DNA from: Alphaproteobacteria bacterium
GTDB taxonomy: Bacteria > Pseudomonadota > Alphaproteobacteria > Sphingomonadales > Rhodothalassiaceae
Length of the DNA stretch: 10,841 nucleotides
Direction: 5' to 3'
Assembly (NCBI GenBank): GCA_003695555.1
Contig: RFIU01000276.1
Coordinates: 1-10,841 of the forward strand
Below are positions 6,674-10,841 of this stretch, piece after piece. The position numbers were made by a program, and so were the translations under genes. How positions within the stretch are numbered: position 1 is the first letter of the stretch; the number at the start of each line of letters is the position of its first letter. The notes beneath the pieces were generated by a model. That model did no database searches, had not been told where the DNA came from, and saw nothing but the letters and a program-made list of their open reading frames with translations.

Positions 6674-6688
6674 CCCGCACGGTGCGGG
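6674..6688 (+). repeat. Compact GC-rich palindrome just after the cheZ stop
   Basis: CCCGCACGGTGCGGG is a perfect inverted repeat (7-base arms around one base, or a 6-base-pair stem with a 3-base loop) 15 bases past the cheZ stop codon. There is no T run after it, so it is unlikely to be a terminator. It could protect or separate the cheZ message from the genes below, or limit translation of the next gene. It contains the GTG at 6682, making that codon an unlikely start. Confidence 0.5.
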
Positions 6689-6726
6689 AAAGATGTCTCC
6701 GGCAGGAAGGACCATCGGGATTTGCC

Positions 6727-7410
6727 GTGCCGCAGCCGCCCGACCATCAGCGAACGATACTCTCGCGGGCCGCCATCGGGCTCGATTCGACGACGCACGC
6801 CCTGCTCTCCCTCTATCTCATTCTGATCGCCTTCTTCGTCCTGCTCGTCTCCGATGTCCGCTTCGAGCCTGAGCGCGTTCAGCAGGCGGTCACCGGAATC
6901 CGGGCGAGCTTTGCCAGCGGGGACCGACTCCTGGACCCGATCTCACCGGAGGCGACGAAAGATCAAAACGTCCGACTGTTCGAGCGAGTACGCCGCCAGA
7001 TTCCCGTCTCTCTCGACCATACCGCCGGGGTGGTGGCGACGAACACGCAAACCGGGGTGAGGATCGACATGCCATTCGATCGCCTGCTGCGTCGCGACGG
7101 CCGGGCCATCAGTGCTGCCGCCGGGCCATGGCTCGATGGCCTCGCCACGCTGATCGGCGCCGGTGACGGCCAGCCGCTCGCCCTCACGCTGATGGTCGGC
7201 GGCACCCCGCCGAGTGCGGATGCGCAGCGCTGGGCAAGGGCACAGGCCGAACGCCTGTCCCTGATCGCCTCGGATCTGATCGGTCGGGGTGGCGATCGCG
7301 GGCGACTGCGGCTCGGCTTTGCTCCCCGGGCACCACGCGATCATTTGATTCTGTTGATCGAGGAAGAAGAGGCCCTGAATCCCGCCTTTGCACGAGAGGC
7401 GGCGCCATGA
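6727..7410 (+). CDS. MotB/OmpA-like single-TM protein lacking the proton-binding Asp
   Basis: Exact function unknown; it looks like a degenerate MotB relative. From GTG at 6727 it is 227 residues: a short cytoplasmic tail, one TM helix (about residues 23-43, HALLSLYLILIAFFVLLVS) and a periplasmic domain. The FF pair aligns with MotB, where the proton-carrying Asp lies 8 residues before FF; here that place is Ser28. The C-terminal part follows an OmpA-like pattern (GVRIDMPFDRLLRRDG, then WARAQAERLSLIASDLIGRG), but VGGTPPS replaces the usual GHTDNVP, so peptidoglycan binding is doubtful. The frame opens at GTG 6682, but that codon lies in a hairpin without a ribosome site; 6727 has GGGA 6 bases upstream. 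Its stop overlaps the next start in ATGA. Confidence 0.75.
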   Translation: MPQPPDHQRTILSRAAIGLDSTTHALLSLYLILIAFFVLLVSDVRFEPERVQQAVTGIRASFASGDRLLDPISPEATKDQNVRLFERVRRQIPVSLDHTAGVVATNTQTGVRIDMPFDRLLRRDGRAISAAAGPWLDGLATLIGAGDGQPLALTLMVGGTPPSADAQRWARAQAERLSLIASDLIGRGGDRGRLRLGFAPRAPRDHLILLIEEEEALNPAFAREAAP

Positions 7411-8153
7411 ACAGCGTTCCGCCCCTTCCCGCCCCCGTCTCGTCCTTCGATCCCGCGCGCGCGGACGCGCCTGCCGAACGAAGCTGGTGGCTGAGCTTTA
7501 CCGATCTGCTCGCCATTCTGCTCAGCTTCTTCGTACTTGCCTTCGCTATGGGTCGGCCGGACCCGCAGGCCTGGTCGGCAACCCGCGGCGCGATCCTTGA
7601 AGGATTCGCCCGTAAGATGCCGACACCGTCCGCCAAACGCATCACCGATACCACCGCTCGCGACGAGGCCGCCGTCGGCGCGGACCAAGCGATGGAGCGG
7701 CCGGAAAGCGGCAACATGCCTGTTCGCGACGGCAAGCGGCTCGCCTTCAGCGGCGAAGCCCTGGTCCTGCAGCTCATCCGCTCCGGGCTGCCATCGAGTT
7801 ACAGCATGGTCCGCGATGACCGCCTGTCGGTCTTCCTGCGAACCGACGAACTCCGCCAGATTGCCGAAGCACGCGGTGCGCTTCGTCGAATCGGGGGGCT
7901 CTTTGCTGACTGGCCGCATTTCGAAGAGGTTTCGCTGCTCTTTCCTGATGTACAGGGGAAAACCGGGCCGCATCCGGTCGCAGGGATCTTCGGCCGTCTC
8001 ATCGACTGGCGGCAACGCCTGACAGCCGCCGGCTGGAGAGACGCCGGGCGATGGACCGTAACCCCGACGGCGAGCGCAGGCGAAACGACCGGCGGAAGCT
8101 GGCTGCGCCTCACACTGGCGCGGGATCCTGTCAGAAAAGGGGACGAAGGATGA
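7407..8153 (+). CDS. MotB-like single-TM protein retaining the proton-binding Asp
   Basis: This 248-residue protein has a short cytoplasmic tail and one TM helix preceded by SWWLSFTD. That matches the MotB signature (SWKIAYAD in E. coli), with Asp33 exactly 8 residues before FF, as for E. coli Asp32, which carries protons through the stator. Beyond the membrane the protein is unusual. A basic and acidic linker is followed by a region at about 120-240 (SYSMVRDDRLSVFLRTDELR, then a Trp-rich WRQRLTAAGWRDAGRW). Here I cannot see the peptidoglycan-binding residues of an OmpA domain. GAGAGG lies 7 bases before the ATG. It overlaps both neighbours by ATGA. No MotA-type four-TM partner occurs in the window, so it may be a second stator-like subunit or a scaffold that borrows the MotB anchor. 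Confidence 0.78.
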   Translation: MNSVPPLPAPVSSFDPARADAPAERSWWLSFTDLLAILLSFFVLAFAMGRPDPQAWSATRGAILEGFARKMPTPSAKRITDTTARDEAAVGADQAMERPESGNMPVRDGKRLAFSGEALVLQLIRSGLPSSYSMVRDDRLSVFLRTDELRQIAEARGALRRIGGLFADWPHFEEVSLLFPDVQGKTGPHPVAGIFGRLIDWRQRLTAAGWRDAGRWTVTPTASAGETTGGSWLRLTLARDPVRKGDEG

Positions 8154-10841
8154 GGTTCGCTTTCCGCCTGTCCACCCCCCTGACGGTCATGGTGCTGCTC
8201 TTGTGGGCGGCCGCCATCTCCTCCGGTTTCGCCCAGAATGCCGTCATTTCCCTGCGAGGCGGGGAGCATGATCAATTCTCGCGCATCGTCTTCGATTTCG
8301 AGGAAGCGCCTGACTACCGCGCGGAGACCGGTGACGGTCGCCTGGTGCTGCGCTTTTCCGATTCCTTCGCCTTCGATCCCGGCGGCGTCGATCCGGCGAT
8401 CCTGCGTTCCCTCGAAGGCCTTGAGGTCGCGACCGACGGACGCAGTGTCACCTTCCGTCTGGCACCTGACGTCAAGCCTGAGATTCTGGTGGTCGAAGGC
8501 CGCAAGCTGGTCGTCGATCTCATCCGCAATGCCGTGGATGAACCGGCCCCCTCCCTCTCCCCGCCCGATCGCGTGGTACCTTCACCCGACCCATCGACCG
8601 CCGATGAAACCGGGGCCGGTGACGGCGATGCGCAACCTGGACAGAATCGACCGAAGCCGGAAGATCTCGACCCGCGCGATCGCGCGGCGCTGAAGGGCCT
8701 TGCCGACTGGGCGGAAAAGGAAAAGAAACAGGTCGCACAGGCCCGTGAACGTCATGCCCTACGCGCCGGCGAGGAGATCGTTGCCAGGCTGGCCCAAGGT
8801 CAGAATGAAGCGTCCCTTTCCAAAGCTGAGACGCGTACCGAAGACAGGCCCGAGGACAAGAGGGCTTCTTCCCCGCACACCGACGACCAGGCGAAGAACC
8901 CGACACCGGCACAGGAAGTCCACGAGCCGGCGCTGAGCGAAGAGGAGGCTTCTTTCGCCACGGCGGTGGCGGCGATCCGGCCTGCGGCGGGGCGCGGCCT
9001 TACGGTCAGCACGACCCGGGACGATGAAGGGTTCGCCCTCGTCTTTGAACCGCCGGAGAAGATGCCGGCAGCGGTATTCCGGCGGGCCGGCGTGCTTTGG
9101 GTCGTCTTTGAACGGCCGATGGAGGTCGATCAGACGGCGGTCAGCGTCTCCACCGGGGCACCAGCCAGCGAATACCTGACGGATCTCGCCAGGCTGAAGA
9201 TGCCCAATGCGACGGTCCTGCGCTATCGTCTGCGGGGCGGATTCGATGTCGCGGTGGCCGAACGCGGTCAACGCTGGTTCGTCTATCTGAAATCCGGCAC
9301 CGCCGTACCGCGGCGGGCTCTCGATCCGCGTGTCGAGATCGGAGAAGCCGGCCCGCGCGTCTTTATCCCCGTCGATGATCCGGGGCCGCGCATCGATCTG
9401 ACGGATCCCGACATCGGCGACACGGTCAGTGTCGTGCCCTTGGCGGGCAATGCCGTCGGAGTGATGCGCGATCGCCGTTTTCCGCAATTCACCCTATTGA
9501 AATCAGGGCAGGGAATCGTCGTCGTGCCGCTCGACGAACGCATCGAGGTCCGCCGATACACCAATGGTGTTGCCATTCAGGCGCAGGGCGGACTGGAACT
9601 TTCCGAAGGTCTGCTCGGCCGCACCCTGGAGCAGGGCAAGTCGCGCCCGCGCCGTCTTGTCGATCTGGCCGCCTGGCGCGGTGGCGGCGCACAGGATTAT
9701 CAGGACCGGGAGGACGACCTTCTGATCCGGCTCTCTCTTGCCGATCCGGCGGACCGGCCGGACTCGCGCTGGGATCTGGCACGATTCTATCTCGGCTACG
9801 GCATGGGGCCGGAAGGGATGGCCGAGCTCGTCCTGCTCGCCGAGGAACAGCCGGCGATCCTGAATGCCCCCGAATATCATGCCGCCAAGGGAATCGCCGC
9901 CTTTCTGCTCAACCGCCCGAAGGAGGCGATGCGCGCGCTCAACGACCCGAAGCTGGACGCGGAAAGCGAGGTCTGGTTGTGGCGTACTCGGGTCTATGAA
10001 CGGCTCGGCTGGCACAAGGTTGCGGTTCAGGCCTATCTTCAGGGCCGGGAAGCGCTGGTCGAACAGGATCCCGATTTTGCCGTCGCGGTGCGCCTGGCGG
10101 CCACACGGGCGATGATCGAGGCTGGCAAATTCGACAAGGCCAAGGCGGAAATTCAGGATCTCGAGGTTCTCGCGCTTGACGGCAAACCTGCGATCGAGAC
10201 CGCCTGGCTCGAAGGACGTCTTGCGGAAGCGACCGGCGATCTTGCCGGTGCGCGGGCGCGCTACCGCGATGTCGCCGAGTCCCAGGACCGCCGGCTGTCG
10301 GTCATGGCCCGCCTGGCCCTCGTCGAGCAGGGCCTCGCCAGTGGCGACACGAGTGTCGGCGAGGCGATCGAAGAGCTGGAACGTCTCCATTACTCCTGGC
10401 GGGGCGATGAACTGGAACTGAAGGTGCTCGACCGTCTCGGCGATCTGTACGCCAGGGCGGGGCGCTACCGCGCTGCACTGGAAAGCTGGCAGAACGCGGT
10501 TGCCGCCTTTCGCGATTCCCCCCAGGCGCGCCGGATCACCGCGAAGATGGCAGCGCTCTTCCGCCGTCTTTTTCTCGAAGGCGAAGCCGACAGACTGCCG
10601 GCCGTCAAGGCGCTTGGACTGTTCTATGATTTTCGCGAACTGACTCCGCTTGGCGCAGATGGTGACCGGATGATCCGCCACCTGGTCGATCGCCTCGTTG
10701 AACTCGAACTCTATGACCGGGCGGCCGAACTGCTCGAACATCAGGTCCGTTTCCGCCTCGACGGTGCGGCCCAGAGCTCGGTCGCGGTTCCGCTTGCCAA
10801 GATCCATCTGCTCGCCGGACAACCGGAAAAGGCCATCGACA
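8150..10841 (+). CDS. Large secreted beta-domain plus TPR-solenoid protein (partial, runs off right edge)
   Basis: I do not recognise a named gene. The frame is open for 897 codons to the window end without a stop. It begins with a signal peptide (about residues 1-29, hydrophobic core LTVMVLLLWAAAISS, then GFAQ). A beta-rich AMIN-like region follows (about 31-125, SLRGGEHDQFSRIVFDFEEA to KLVVDLIR), then a charged, Pro-rich linker (about 126-275). A second beta-rich region covers about 281-515. From about residue 530 onward there are repeated helix pairs of TPR type, for example ETAWLEGRLAEATGDLAGAR and VLDRLGDLYARAGRYRAALE. It should act in the periplasm. AAGGGGA lies 6 bases before the ATG, which overlaps the MotB-like stop in ATGA. 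The layout resembles Campylobacter PflA; homology is not shown. Confidence 0.82.
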   Translation, partial: MRFAFRLSTPLTVMVLLLWAAAISSGFAQNAVISLRGGEHDQFSRIVFDFEEAPDYRAETGDGRLVLRFSDSFAFDPGGVDPAILRSLEGLEVATDGRSVTFRLAPDVKPEILVVEGRKLVVDLIRNAVDEPAPSLSPPDRVVPSPDPSTADETGAGDGDAQPGQNRPKPEDLDPRDRAALKGLADWAEKEKKQVAQARERHALRAGEEIVARLAQGQNEASLSKAETRTEDRPEDKRASSPHTDDQAKNPTPAQEVHEPALSEEEASFATAVAAIRPAAGRGLTVSTTRDDEGFALVFEPPEKMPAAVFRRAGVLWVVFERPMEVDQTAVSVSTGAPASEYLTDLARLKMPNATVLRYRLRGGFDVAVAERGQRWFVYLKSGTAVPRRALDPRVEIGEAGPRVFIPVDDPGPRIDLTDPDIGDTVSVVPLAGNAVGVMRDRRFPQFTLLKSGQGIVVVPLDERIEVRRYTNGVAIQAQGGLELSEGLLGRTLEQGKSRPRRLVDLAAWRGGGAQDYQDREDDLLIRLSLADPADRPDSRWDLARFYLGYGMGPEGMAELVLLAEEQPAILNAPEYHAAKGIAAFLLNRPKEAMRALNDPKLDAESEVWLWRTRVYERLGWHKVAVQAYLQGREALVEQDPDFAVAVRLAATRAMIEAGKFDKAKAEIQDLEVLALDGKPAIETAWLEGRLAEATGDLAGARARYRDVAESQDRRLSVMARLALVEQGLASGDTSVGEAIEELERLHYSWRGDELELKVLDRLGDLYARAGRYRAALESWQNAVAAFRDSPQARRITAKMAALFRRLFLEGEADRLPAVKALGLFYDFRELTPLGADGDRMIRHLVDRLVELELYDRAAELLEHQVRFRLDGAAQSSVAVPLAKIHLLAGQPEKAID

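Noticed and set aside
9503..10822. Minus-strand open frame of 439 codons opposite the TPR protein
   Set aside because: The plus frame gives a signal peptide, coherent helix repeats and coupled start; the antisense product has no recognisable pattern and no ribosome site.

Overview
This window is part of a flagellar and chemotaxis-motor gene cluster from a GC-rich alphaproteobacterium. The gene set (flgF-flgG-flgA, fliL-fliM, a DUF6468-type protein, a MotE-type protein, CheZ) and the mix of a sigma-54 promoter with CtrA-like boxes suggest a Rhodospirillales-like lineage. That placement is inference from gene content and style. I see no mobile element, tRNA, rRNA, CRISPR array or sign of horizontal transfer.

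Layout. On the minus strand, positions 1-2254 hold flgF, flgG and flgA in transcription order. These are the proximal rod, distal rod and P-ring chaperone genes, and flgA runs off the left edge. A divergent intergenic region (2255-2659) carries a consensus-grade sigma-54 promoter firing left into flgF, plus CtrA-like half-sites and an AT-rich stretch ahead of fliL. On the plus strand, 2660-5721 holds fliL, fliM, a small one-TM coiled-coil protein (DUF6468-like) and a MotE-like protein. The last two overlap by 4 bases. A 284-base gap with a CtrA-like box and a small stem-loop precedes a second plus-strand unit. That unit is cheZ, two tandem single-TM MotB/OmpA-like proteins, and a very large secreted protein with an N-terminal beta-rich region and a C-terminal TPR-like helical solenoid, which runs off the right edge. 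The last three genes are joined by 4-base ATGA overlaps.

How the genes fit together. The left unit builds the rod and P-ring. fliL and fliM supply a stator-associated inner-membrane protein and the C-ring switch protein. The DUF6468-like and MotE-like proteins look like membrane-anchored motor accessory factors. CheZ removes phosphate from CheY-P, the ligand of FliM, and FliM and CheZ here carry nearly the same CheY-docking peptide.

The least explained part is the right-hand module. One MotB-like protein keeps the proton-binding Asp, and its upstream partner has Ser at the aligned place. No motA lies in the window. The pair is translationally coupled to a periplasmic beta-plus-TPR protein whose layout recalls Campylobacter PflA, a stator scaffold. 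I propose it as a candidate undescribed stator-scaffold or motor-accessory module; this is inference.
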